A stretch of DNA of 51,147 nt, taken from CAZOEL01 sp964578835 (GTDB lineage Bacteria; Desulfobacterota; Syntrophobacteria; Syntrophobacterales; Syntrophobacteraceae). Both the position numbers and the translations under genes were made by a program. Shown here piece after piece: positions 8,424 through 16,396 of the stretch. The stretch's first letter is position 1, and each line of letters begins with the position of its first letter. The notes below the pieces were generated by a model. The model was not told the origin of the DNA and searched no databases. It saw only the letters and a program-made list of their open reading frames with translations. Location: NCBI GenBank assembly GCA_964578835.1, contig CAZOEL010000050.1, forward strand, positions 1 through 51,147, given 5' to 3'.

Positions 8424-9476
8424 CTATGCGATGAACGCGCTTTTTAGGCGCGGGTCTTCGTCAAGGATCTCCTCAACTTCAGGCGCGCAATCCCGATGGG
8501 AGAGGATCGTGTAGAAGTCCCGCTTGAGGGTGGGCGCCATACGTACGGCTTCTATCCATTCGCGCCGACTGAAGGGGTCGGCAATGACCCCCTTCCAAAA
8601 ACCGGTGGCGTCAAACACAGAAGCGATGCGCTCAGTGGACTGGCCCTGGAGCCGGCTGACGATGTAGGTGGCCAGCCCAACCTGAAGGCCGTGCAACCTC
8701 GGCCGGGACGACACCATGTCCAGAGCGTGGGAGATCAGGTGCTCACTTCCGCTGGCGGGTCTCGAGGAGCCGCATATCTCCATAGCGATGCCGTTCAGCA
8801 TCAGAGCGGTCGCCAGAAGGCGGGCGCCGTCAAGGGTTCGGTTGGGATCGGCCATGAATTGGTGCACAGTGGCGTCGGAAAGCAGGGCGGCAAAGTCATT
8901 GACCGGGGTTCCGACTGCATGGAAAGCAAGCTTCCAATCGAAGATAGCCGTTAATTTGGCGAGAAGGTCGCCAACGCCTGACCACCAGAGAGGGTCCGGC
9001 GCCTTTATGCAGACATCCGTGTCCACAACAACGGCAAACGGCATGGCGCTGCGCAGCGACCGCCTGCGCCCGGAAATGTTCAGGCTCACCCCTGGACTTG
9101 CAAAGCCATCGTTGGAAAGCGAAGTCGGCATCGCGTAATAGGGCTGGTCACTGAGAAAGGCTACGTACTTGGCTGTATCCAGAGCTTGGCCGCCGCCTAG
9201 CCCCACAAACGCATCGCATCGACCCCACAGTTCGGCGAATAGCTCGCTGGCCCGCTCAAAGCTCGACCCGGCAATGGATCTCGCCTGAACACTTTCGATG
9301 TTGTTTCCGGCAAAGCTCTCTTCTACCCGTTTGAGAAGGTCTGGAACAATCCCCTCGCTGAACAGAATCGCAACTTTAGTGTGGCCAAAGCGCTTCAGAT
9401 AGATTCCGATACGGTCGAGCGCCCCTGGCTTGATGCGCACCAAGGAAGGAATAGTGATCTGCGTTGGCTGAATCAT
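8424..9476 (-). CDS. Glycerol-1-phosphate dehydrogenase-like (EgsA/AraM family)
   Basis: The 350-residue protein belongs to the metal-dependent polyol dehydrogenase fold. It has GGGQALDTAK (94-103), PTSLSNDGFASP (117-128), SGVGDLLAK with Asp170, GSEHLISHALD (His246/His250) and LHGLQVGL (His262), the usual metal ligands of G1P dehydrogenases. Known members reduce dihydroxyacetone phosphate to sn-glycerol-1-phosphate with NAD(P)H. I chose the ATG at 9476, which overlaps the HAD gene's TGA, over an upstream start at 9518. The substrate in this organism is inferred; an uncharacterised sugar-phosphate dehydrogenase is the alternative. Confidence 0.8.
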   Translation of the reverse strand: MIQPTQITIPSLVRIKPGALDRIGIYLKRFGHTKVAILFSEGIVPDLLKRVEESFAGNNIESVQARSIAGSSFERASELFAELWGRCDAFVGLGGGQALDTAKYVAFLSDQPYYAMPTSLSNDGFASPGVSLNISGRRRSLRSAMPFAVVVDTDVCIKAPDPLWWSGVGDLLAKLTAIFDWKLAFHAVGTPVNDFAALLSDATVHQFMADPNRTLDGARLLATALMLNGIAMEICGSSRPASGSEHLISHALDMVSSRPRLHGLQVGLATYIVSRLQGQSTERIASVFDATGFWKGVIADPFSRREWIEAVRMAPTLKRDFYTILSHRDCAPEVEEILDEDPRLKSAFIA

Positions 9477-10144
9477 GTCATTCCAATCTTTGTGAGGTAT
9501 GCTGCGATATCTGACCACTGTTCAAAGGCAATGAACCCGAGGCCTCTGCTCGTCGCCACTTCAGCCAGAGCATTCTTGGCAAAGCGAAGGTGAGCAGGCG
9601 CCAGGGCCGCCGCCTCGATGTCCGGATAACCGTCTCCAGCGTAGGCAACATGCCGGTGGTTCATTTGTGCGTCTCGAACCACGGCGGACTTGTCAATGCC
9701 CAAAGATTTGGAAAAATATTTCCCCTCCTCCGGTTGGGTCATCAGCAGCCCCTTGCCCGGAACGAAACGGCCGGGATTGGCGAAAACCGGCAGGGAAATT
9801 CCGTAATCTCCCAAAAGCTTGTTAATATACCAGTCGCAGCCCGCCGAGGTGACCACAACTTCCCAGCCGGCATCGTGTAAGGCTGAAACGGCTTGCGGCA
9901 GCTGCGGATCGAGCTCCATCGCTCTGACGATCTCAAGCACCTGCGACTCCTCGGCGCGTATGGACGCAAAAATCGCCCTCAGCGCCTCAAAATGGCTCAT
10001 CCGGCCTGAGCGATACTCCTGCCAGAAGTCGGGCGTGTCACTCGGAAGCAGCCGCTCCCGCACGAGGCGATAGAAATCATGGCGCGTCATCGTCCCGTCG
10101 AAGTCTGAGACCAGGACCGCTTCAAACTTTGGATGGGTCTTCAT
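9473..10144 (-). CDS. HAD-superfamily (MtnX/SerB-like) phosphatase
   Basis: The 223-residue protein shows HAD motif I (SDFDGTMT, nucleophile Asp14 and Asp16), motif II (VVTSAG), and motif IV (YAGDGYPD). An alpha-helical cap follows motif I, as in the MtnX/phosphoserine phosphatase group. It should remove phosphate from a small metabolite. Its stop overlaps the start of the G1P-dehydrogenase-like gene (ATGA at 9473-9476), so the two are translationally coupled and probably act in sequence. No other methionine-salvage gene is near, so true MtnX activity is unlikely. Confidence 0.8.
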   Translation of the reverse strand: MKTHPKFEAVLVSDFDGTMTRHDFYRLVRERLLPSDTPDFWQEYRSGRMSHFEALRAIFASIRAEESQVLEIVRAMELDPQLPQAVSALHDAGWEVVVTSAGCDWYINKLLGDYGISLPVFANPGRFVPGKGLLMTQPEEGKYFSKSLGIDKSAVVRDAQMNHRHVAYAGDGYPDIEAAALAPAHLRFAKNALAEVATSRGLGFIAFEQWSDIAAYLTKIGMT

Positions 10145-10278
10145 GTGTCGAGGCTTCCTTTCAGATCTTTTGGGGGAACCGAATCATCTCAGTCCTTCTT
10201 GTTACTATATCCGGACAGGCGACGCTCTGAGAAAGGACCGGCGTAGACCTTCTCGCTCGGTGTTCAAGGTTTCTGGTT

Positions 10279-10501
10279 TGAGGTTTTTCTACCCCGAAGG
10301 GGTTTCATAAATCAGCCCGGGGTAAGCGTGAGCGCCACCCCGGGAATAATGTCGGGCAAGGTTCTATTCCCTGAAAGGGATACATAAAGATCAGCACATC
10401 TTTATGTATCCCTTTCAGGGAATGATTACTTCTTCTGCCGCATACCCGGGGTGATTACCCCGGGCTGATTCATGAAACCCCTTCGGGGTAGAAAAACCTC
10501 A
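10279..10501. repeat. 223-bp multi-nested foldback element
   Basis: Outer arms from 10279 and ending at 10501 pair through TGAGGTTTTTCTACCCC and GGGGTAGAAAAACCTCA and continue inward through AGCCCGGGGTA-type blocks. A perfect inner pair, 10366-10390 and 10399-10423, is 25 bp long with an 8-nt loop. Several CCCGGGGT palindromes sit between. It encodes nothing. It lies 135 bp upstream of the HAD gene start. The remainder of 10145-10721 has no supported gene. Confidence 0.85.
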
Positions 10502-10721
10502 GAGCAAAAAACTTGAATATCGAGCTCTCGAGCATTTGGATGGTGCGCTCATATTCCGTTTCTACAAGGCTCATAAGGCGATCGCGAATTGCAGTAATCC
10601 AAGCCAGGGCGGCATAGATGCGCATGACCTCCGGATGTGCGGATACGTAGAGAGCGCGCAACAAGGAGAGGTGGGCAAGGGGCTCGGATCTTCAATCCCG
10701 GGCTCGTCGCCCACCGCACCA

Positions 10722-10922
10722 TTAGACCTTGCAAGAGAAGGTCGGATACATGAAACAGGTAGACTTGGGCCGCCATTTAAGAGAAAAGGCCGCCATCGCC
10801 GCAACCAGGAGCAATGCGGAAATTGCGTTCAGAATCGCGGATAAGCTCCCGGCCGCTCCAGAGAGTCCCAGTACCGCCATGCCCATGCTCAGAAAGAAAA
10901 AAATAAAGGTCAAGGCAAACAT
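10722..10922 (-). CDS. Small hydrophobic membrane protein (DUF1328-like)
   Basis: This is 66 residues, with two hydrophobic segments (about 3-19 and 27-47) and a Gly/Ala turn (LGLSGAAGSLS) resembling the small DUF1328 stress-associated membrane proteins. AGGAGG stands 6 nt before the ATG at 10922, a strong Shine-Dalgarno that decides the start over an upstream in-frame ATG. The C-terminal tail (CFMYPTFSCKV) is unusual for the family. Function unknown. Confidence 0.55.
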   Translation of the reverse strand: MFALTFIFFFLSMGMAVLGLSGAAGSLSAILNAISALLLVAAMAAFSLKWRPKSTCFMYPTFSCKV

Positions 10923-11671
10923 ATGGCGCCTCCTATTGAGATGCTGCATGCTGCATTATCAACAACAGATATTGACTCCTAAGAATCAACCTAAATTGCG
11001 CTCGACCTTCAGTCAACGCCCTACCCGAAGAATCAGCAGCTCTCATTTTGGCTGGCGTAGGGTGGGCAGAAGCTTTTCTCTGCCCACCAAAGATTGGCTG
11101 TTAGCAACAATTTGGTGAGCGCGATAAAGCTGCATCCACCCTACAGCATCCAACCATCAGGTTTAAAATGAGAACTGCTGCCGAAGAATGCTCGCGAGCG
11201 ATGCGCGAACTTGGCGAAAGAGTCGCTGAGTCCGTGGGAACATAACCCGTAAGGCCATAGCTCCTGCTTGCAGCAGCCACATGAGGCGAATTGCCCCATC
11301 AAATCCTCGCCCAAAAGGAAGCAATGATACTTTTTGCGCATGTGAAGAACGGCTTCGGATTCTAACGCCTGAAATATCTCAAAATTATGAAGAGTTACTT
11401 TTATTGGAAACGTCTGACAATTGGCATGCTTAGTGCTCTTCAAAACTTTGTGAAACTTCGCTTCCAGGAGCTATCTCCCTGGCAAATCTATCCTTATCAA
11501 ACTGCAAAATGAAGGCTTTGCATCCGGACGGCGTCAATTCCACCATACAATGGAGCAAGGGCGCCATCCCCGCCTGGACGGATGAAGCGAAGCTTCCGCA
11601 AAGATGGCTAAGGCCTTGGCTGGCGTTACTTTCAATTCCATGTTTTTGCCTTTCTAACTCGGAGGCTTTAG
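10923..11671. other. Gene-poor 749-bp interval with a decayed repeat
   Basis: I see no convincing gene. GTAGGGTGG near 11057 is mirrored by CCACCCTAC near 11136, with an inner GGTGGGCAGA/CTGCCCACC hairpin, making an element of about 90 bp. A related copy lies near 15800. TGGCATGcttaGTGC at 11422-11436 (plus strand) resembles a sigma-54 site with one -12 mismatch, about 235 bp before the PAS-LuxR gene; I treat it as weak. Confidence 0.4.
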
Positions 11672-13348
11672 ATGCTCAGGAATTCCACTCCTGGTAAGCA
11701 ACCCCCGAAGCGCAAACCCTCCTCTCGAAGAATTCCATTCTGCTCCGATCGCTGGTTTAGCGTGCTTATGGAGAGAGCCAGCGACGCCGTCTTCATACTT
11801 GGACTAAGGCCCAACGGGATGCCGGGCCGTTATGTGGAAGTCAACGCCGGGGCTTGCAACAAATTGGGTTATTCCCGCGAAGAACTGCTGCAGCTCTCCC
11901 CTTGCGATATGGAAGCGCCGGAATGCGTCGGTACGATTCACGAGAGGAGCGCAAAGCTTCTCGCGGATGGCCACGCAATATTCGAATCTATCCTTATTGC
12001 CAAAGACGGATCGAAAATCCATTTCGAAACGAGCGCTCACCTGTTCACACACAATGGCGAGCAGGCGGTCCTATCGATAAAGCGCGACATCACCGAACGG
12101 AAAAAAACCGAAGAAGCTTTCCGTTCACTGGTTGTCAATGCGCCCATCGGCATTTACATCGTCCAAGATAAAGCATTCAAGCTGACCAATCTGGGATTTG
12201 AAAAAACTACGGGCTATAGCCGGGAGGAATTGCTTGAGAAGAACCCTTTGAGCCTGGTTGCGCCGGAGTACAGGAATGCGGTCAGGGAAAACGCGGTCAA
12301 AATGCTCAAAGGAGAATCATCGTGTCCTTACAAGTTCAAGGTTGTCTGCAAAAATGGGGACGCGAAATGGATCATCGAAGTTGTCACTCCCATTGAGTAT
12401 CGGGATAGGAGGGCGACTTTGGGCTATTTTGTCGATACAACACAGCAGAAAAGGATGGAGGATGCGCTTCGAAGATCTGAACAGGAGTACCGCGATCTTT
12501 TCTTTTTTGCGCCTATTGGAATAATGCAAAGCTCGCTCGACGGCAGGGTGCTCGATGCAAATCCCGCTCTTGCCCGCATCTTTGGATATGACTCACCCGG
12601 CGAGCTTACCGCTTCCATTCGGGACCTCGCCCACCAGGTATATATCGATCCCTCTGAGAGAGCGCGCCTTATCGAATTGCTCATAGAAAGCGAAAATGGC
12701 GTCTGTGGGTTTGAGTGGCGATGCCGCAAGAGGAACGGGGAAACTATCACTGTGAGCATGGATGCAAGAGTGGTCCGAGACGAGACAGGCGCCCCGCATC
12801 ACTTGGAATCATTCATCGAAGATATTTCGGAGCGAAAGCTCATGGAGATGGAGTTGCTTCGAGCCAAGATGGAGCTTGCGAACAAGGTTCAGAAGCGCAC
12901 CTCTGAGCTCAATGAGAAAGCCGGAGCTCTTGAAGAAACCAACACCGCTCTGAAGATTCTTTTGAATGCGAGGGAAGTGGATAGAAAGGAACTGGAAGAA
13001 TCAGTACTTGCCAATGTGACCAATTTGGCGATGCCATGCATTGAAAGGCTCAAAATGAGTCGGCTCAGTGACGAGCAGAGGGTGTGGATGGACATGTTGG
13101 AAGCTCATCTGAAAAGGATCACGTCTCCGCTTCTAAAGAACCTCTCTCGCGCCTTTTTGGGTCTCACCCGCACAGAGGTGCGGGTCGCAGGCTTCATCCG
13201 AGAGGGAAAAACTACGAAGGATATTGCGAATATCCTGGGACTTACCGATGACGCCATCATGTTCCACAGGCGCAACATCCGCAAAAAGCTCAACCTTAAC
13301 GGCTATAAGATAAACCTTTCAGCTTATCTTCAATCCCTTGACCAGTAG
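11672..13348 (+). CDS. PAS-PAS-PAS-LuxR transcriptional regulator
   Basis: The 558-residue soluble protein carries three PAS/PAC modules (about 30-145, 150-265, 270-395; each ends in a DITERKK-, TTQQKRM- or DISERKL-type sequence). A coiled coil follows (about 395-440). A LuxR/GerE helix-turn-helix is at about 490-555, with LTRTEVRVAGFIREGKTTKD and a HRRNIRKKL recognition region. It likely senses a small ligand or redox state and binds DNA directly, without a phosphotransfer domain. GGAGG lies 6 nt before the ATG. It stands alone on its strand, so its targets are unknown. Confidence 0.88.
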   Translation: MLRNSTPGKQPPKRKPSSRRIPFCSDRWFSVLMERASDAVFILGLRPNGMPGRYVEVNAGACNKLGYSREELLQLSPCDMEAPECVGTIHERSAKLLADGHAIFESILIAKDGSKIHFETSAHLFTHNGEQAVLSIKRDITERKKTEEAFRSLVVNAPIGIYIVQDKAFKLTNLGFEKTTGYSREELLEKNPLSLVAPEYRNAVRENAVKMLKGESSCPYKFKVVCKNGDAKWIIEVVTPIEYRDRRATLGYFVDTTQQKRMEDALRRSEQEYRDLFFFAPIGIMQSSLDGRVLDANPALARIFGYDSPGELTASIRDLAHQVYIDPSERARLIELLIESENGVCGFEWRCRKRNGETITVSMDARVVRDETGAPHHLESFIEDISERKLMEMELLRAKMELANKVQKRTSELNEKAGALEETNTALKILLNAREVDRKELEESVLANVTNLAMPCIERLKMSRLSDEQRVWMDMLEAHLKRITSPLLKNLSRAFLGLTRTEVRVAGFIREGKTTKDIANILGLTDDAIMFHRRNIRKKLNLNGYKINLSAYLQSLDQ

Positions 13349-13550
13349 TTTTTTACTATCGCTACCCCACCTTTTGGCTCCCCTTGCAACTGTGAAGACA
13401 CTGGACTAAACCAAACCGCACAGGAGATGCAATGAGGGGCGCTCTGCAGGGAATAGCGCTATCGCGCTCCTTGACGGCTCGCCGCAGGGATGGCGGCGAC
13501 AGGGGGGAGGCCGGAGCCCAAGGCTGGTGAATTAAGGAGCCGATGCAGGC

Positions 13551-13631
13551 GTAGGTTGGGTTGAGCGATAGCGATACCCAACGGTTTTGCCGATCGATGT
13601 TGGGTTTCGCTCATCGCTCAACCCAACCTAC
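13551..13631. repeat. GTAGGTTGGGTTGAGCG inverted repeat, 81 bp
   Basis: GTAGGTTGGGTTGAGCGA (13551-13568) is mirrored by CGCTCAACCCAACCTAC (13615-13631). Inner TACCCAAC/GTTGGGTT blocks also pair. This is a widely seen class of dispersed bacterial palindrome. The 13349-13712 gap otherwise contains only GC-rich sequence with small palindromes and no supported gene. Confidence 0.75.
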
Positions 13632-13712
13632 AGATCCTTCCGCTTTCTTAATTCAACAACATTGAGGCTGGAGCCGGCAGCCAATGCGCGTTCTTTCAAT
13701 AGGACACCATTT

Positions 13713-14069
13713 ATGAATGGAAGTAGGCCGATGCGTGTGAAGGTGACAGAGGGAGCGCCCGGCGAATGGCGCTCCAATGAAGGAGGCGTTGAGCAGCCGG
13801 GAAGAATGGAGGTTTGCAGAGGCGAAGCTCGGTCCGACTATGATGCGTCCACATGGGGGCAGGCGAGTGTTTTCTCGGTGCTGAAAGGCAGATGGCTTTC
13901 TGATGCGCAAGAAGCCGAGCGACTGATCGAGAAGTCTTTCAAGAATGTCCTTCCAGATCTCAAACTAGAATCATCCGAGTCCGCTCATAAGTCCGATGGA
14001 CTACTGCGAAGGCTTGCTGGAATTCTTGCGCGCATCCAGGAGAAGCACCATCCATCCTGGATATGGTGA
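13713..14069 (+). CDS. Hypothetical protein, weakly supported
   Basis: An open frame of 118 codons from the ATG at 13713. The reading frame continues upstream into the repeat at 13551-13631, so a start there is unlikely; ATG 13731 is the alternative. The product is hydrophilic and ends in an amphipathic helix-like segment (GLLRRLAGILARIQEKHH). I recognise no family, and no strong Shine-Dalgarno is present. It could be a real small gene or a chance frame. Confidence 0.3.
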   Translation: MNGSRPMRVKVTEGAPGEWRSNEGGVEQPGRMEVCRGEARSDYDASTWGQASVFSVLKGRWLSDAQEAERLIEKSFKNVLPDLKLESSESAHKSDGLLRRLAGILARIQEKHHPSWIW

Positions 14070-14182
14070 GCCTGTCATGACGCCGAACCGGTTCGACAAA
14101 CGAGAAGCTCAAGCCAGTAGCTTATTCATTACGCGCAAAGCATTATTGTCTGCTGCGCCATAGGTGAAGGAGAGAGACTGAT

Positions 14183-15160
14183 ATGAAACAGTTTGTGCGA
14201 GAAGAGCGAAGTCTGGTTTCGGCTGGAAAGTGGCTTTTGATTCTTACAGGTCTGACCAACCTGATCGTTGCTGCTGATTTTGCGCACGCAGCGGAGTCGC
14301 CTCCCCTTTTTCAAGGAAGATGGGGCTCATATGGTTCCGGAGACGGACAGTTTCGTCATCCTCATGGCATAGCGGTAGATGCTTCAGGAAACGTATATGT
14401 CGCCGACCATTCCAATCGCCGCATCCAGAAGTTCAGCAGCAATGGCGAATTCATTAGCAGATGTGATTGCCAAGACGCAAGAGATGGACAATTGTACTCT
14501 CCTCACGGCATAGCGGTAGATGCTTCAGGCAATGTTTATGTCGCCGACCTTCAGAGCCACCGCATAAAGAAGTTTGACAGCAACGGAAAACTCATAGGCA
14601 AGTGGGGCTCCCGAGGTTCAGAAGATGGACAATTCGACTCTCCTCACGGTGTTGCCGTGGACGCTTCAGGCAACTTGTACGTAACCGAATATCATAACCA
14701 CCGCATACAGAAGTTCAGCAGCAGAGGTGAATTCCTCTGCAAGTGGGGCTCTGAAGGAGCAGAGGATGGTCAATTCCATTATCCGTCCGGGATTGCGGTA
14801 GATGCTTCAGGCAATGTCTTTGTGGCTGACGTCCAGAACCATCGCATTCAAAAGTTCGACAGCAACGGAAAATTCCTCAGCAAATGGGATTCGACAGGCG
14901 CTGGAGACGGTCAGTTCTATTTTCCTCACGGAATTGCGGCAGACGCTGACGGAAACGTGTATGTCACTGATCACTCGAACCGGATTCAGAAATTCTCCGG
15001 CAACGGCGAATTTCTCAGCAAATGGTATTGGTCTGGCGCGGGACAATTCTACTCCTCAGGCATAGCGGCAGACTCCTACGGAAATGTGTATGTGACCGAA
15101 TATCCAAGCCACAGCATACAAAAGTTCAGCTATTCATTCCAATATGGTTTGTTCAATTAA
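14183..15160 (+). CDS. Secreted six-repeat NHL protein
   Basis: The 325-residue precursor has a signal peptide (membrane-like stretch about 16-31, cleavage near AHA-AES). Six NHL repeats of about 45-47 residues follow, each of the form GxGxxDGQFxxPxGIAVDAxGNVYVxDxxNxRIQKF. This fits one six-bladed beta-propeller. NHL propellers bind proteins, peptides or carbohydrates. The first four repeats are very alike in DNA; the last two are shorter and more diverged. AAGGAGAG precedes the ATG. The partner is unknown. Confidence 0.88.
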   Translation: MKQFVREERSLVSAGKWLLILTGLTNLIVAADFAHAAESPPLFQGRWGSYGSGDGQFRHPHGIAVDASGNVYVADHSNRRIQKFSSNGEFISRCDCQDARDGQLYSPHGIAVDASGNVYVADLQSHRIKKFDSNGKLIGKWGSRGSEDGQFDSPHGVAVDASGNLYVTEYHNHRIQKFSSRGEFLCKWGSEGAEDGQFHYPSGIAVDASGNVFVADVQNHRIQKFDSNGKFLSKWDSTGAGDGQFYFPHGIAADADGNVYVTDHSNRIQKFSGNGEFLSKWYWSGAGQFYSSGIAADSYGNVYVTEYPSHSIQKFSYSFQYGLFN

Positions 15161-15470
15161 CGGCAGCTCGATGATTTCAGCGACTTTCAAACATTCATCC
15201 GGCGCGACGGCAGGGAAGGCTCGTCAGATTTCGCTTTCCCTGCTGTATGTTTGTTTGTTACTCTCTCCCGTCATGAGCCAGGCGCGGGCAATGGCCTTGA
15301 ATAGCCGAAATGGGCGCTATAAGGACCCATCCGCCAAGAACGACAACCAGGACAATTCAGGTCCATGGAGGCTCCTGGGAAACCGCCACTCAGCAATCGG
15401 AAAGCAAATGGGTCGAGCGGGCTTTGATTGAATGGAAAGTCCTACACTATTGTATTCAATCGCCTACACT
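15161..15470. other. 310-bp interval without a supported gene
   Basis: A plus-strand frame through here encodes a signal-peptide-like stretch (SLLYVCLLLSPVMSQARA) but lacks a Shine-Dalgarno and a clear start. It may be a decayed gene fragment. Nothing else is evident. Confidence 0.3.
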
Positions 15471-15686
15471 TTAGCTATCTGCCTTCTCGGAGCTCTCCTG
15501 TAACTTTCTTTCGCACCTCTTTGCAGCCTCTTCATAAAGAAGAGTGCTGTCAAGCTTCAGAGACGCCTCCGAAGCTCTACGCCATTGCCTTGCCGCATCT
15601 TCAAAATTACCAGCCTGCTCAGCCAAGACAGCCAGGTTAGCATAATGCAGACGCATGGAATCGACCGCGCTTCCTTTCTTAGCCAT
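15471..15686 (-). CDS. ANR-like small regulatory protein
   Basis: The 71-residue product has a helical YANLAVLAEQAGNFEDAARQ core followed by WRRASEASLK and AAKRCERKL. This resembles the ANR family (small regulators of AraC-type and other transcription factors: A.laE.aG.y..Aa..W..A......w...R...C). GAGG is 7 nt before the ATG at 15686, which I prefer to an upstream in-frame ATG at 15719. The partner is unknown. A TPR-like single repeat is the alternative reading, since the same pattern fits one TPR helix pair. Confidence 0.5.
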   Translation of the reverse strand: MAKKGSAVDSMRLHYANLAVLAEQAGNFEDAARQWRRASEASLKLDSTLLYEEAAKRCERKLQESSEKADS

Positions 15687-16076
15687 TTTTAAACCTCCAC
15701 AAATAACCCGTCTTTTCACATTTCAGGCCATTGCCGCTGGCTGCGGCGGGAAAGGGCATGCGGGGGCTGCCTTCATTTTGAACCGGGAGAAATGTCGTCG
15801 TAGGGTGGGAGCGTCTTTTTGCGCCCGCCAAATTGTTCCTTGAGCTACGTGGTGCAATGGGCTGAGATATATGCTGTAATATGATTATAGGGTTTCCTGC
15901 AGGCTTGTATTGATCTACGGTGTAAATCCGATTATGATAATATTCAGTCTTAGTGGCGGATATTATGGGGATTCCCTGCGAATGGCCGAGGCTGAGCCCG
16001 CAGACCTGGATCATATGGCGTATTTCTATAGATAAAGCTCTTAAGATGTGTGACTGACGCTTTGCATTTTTCGTCA

Positions 16077-16202
16077 GCGCGCATAAGGGTTGGGATGAGA
16101 CATGCCCTTCGTTCGCCCTGAGCTGGTCGAAGGGCATAAACCAGCTTAAATCGCCCTTCGACAAGCTCGGGACGAGCGGCACAACCCAAACCTTATGCGC
16201 GC
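16077..16202. repeat. Nested inverted repeat with GCCCTTCG hairpins
   Basis: Outer arms GCGCGCATAAGGGTTGGG (16077-16094) and its complement (16185-16202) differ at one base. Inside are GCCCTTCG...CGAAGGGC (16104-16135) and a second GCCCTTCGACAAGCTCGGG block (16153-16171), a motif seen in many dispersed bacterial repeats. A GTAGGGTGGG...GCCCGCC remnant lies at about 15799-15830. The rest of 15687-16396 is A/T-rich and holds no supported gene. Confidence 0.7.
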
Positions 16203-16396
16203 AAACCATTTTTTCTTGACGCCTGCTTTTGAAATAAGATGCCGCCTTTCCGGAATGCCCTTATATTGTGGAATGTCATAAGTATGCATTCCTCTTATTC
16301 GCCTTGGGAGGAGTGAATATAGACTGGAAAGTTAACTGCTTGAGCATAGTGTAAATGGCTGATAATACTTACTCGTAACAGAGGAAGGTTTGAGCA

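Noticed and set aside
10470..10664. 64-codon minus-strand frame
   Set aside because: Its end is encoded by the foldback arm, and it lacks a start signal.
11422..11436. Sigma-54-like TGGCATGcttaGTGC
   Set aside because: The -12 element has a mismatch (GTGC for TTGC), and the distance to the next gene is about 235 bp; likely chance.
11141..11443. 100-codon minus-strand frame with several Cys
   Set aside because: No ribosome site, no recognised motif, and it overlaps repeat sequence at its end.
15144..15431. 95-codon plus-strand frame with signal-peptide-like stretch
   Set aside because: It overlaps the end of the NHL gene and has no Shine-Dalgarno; possibly a decayed gene.
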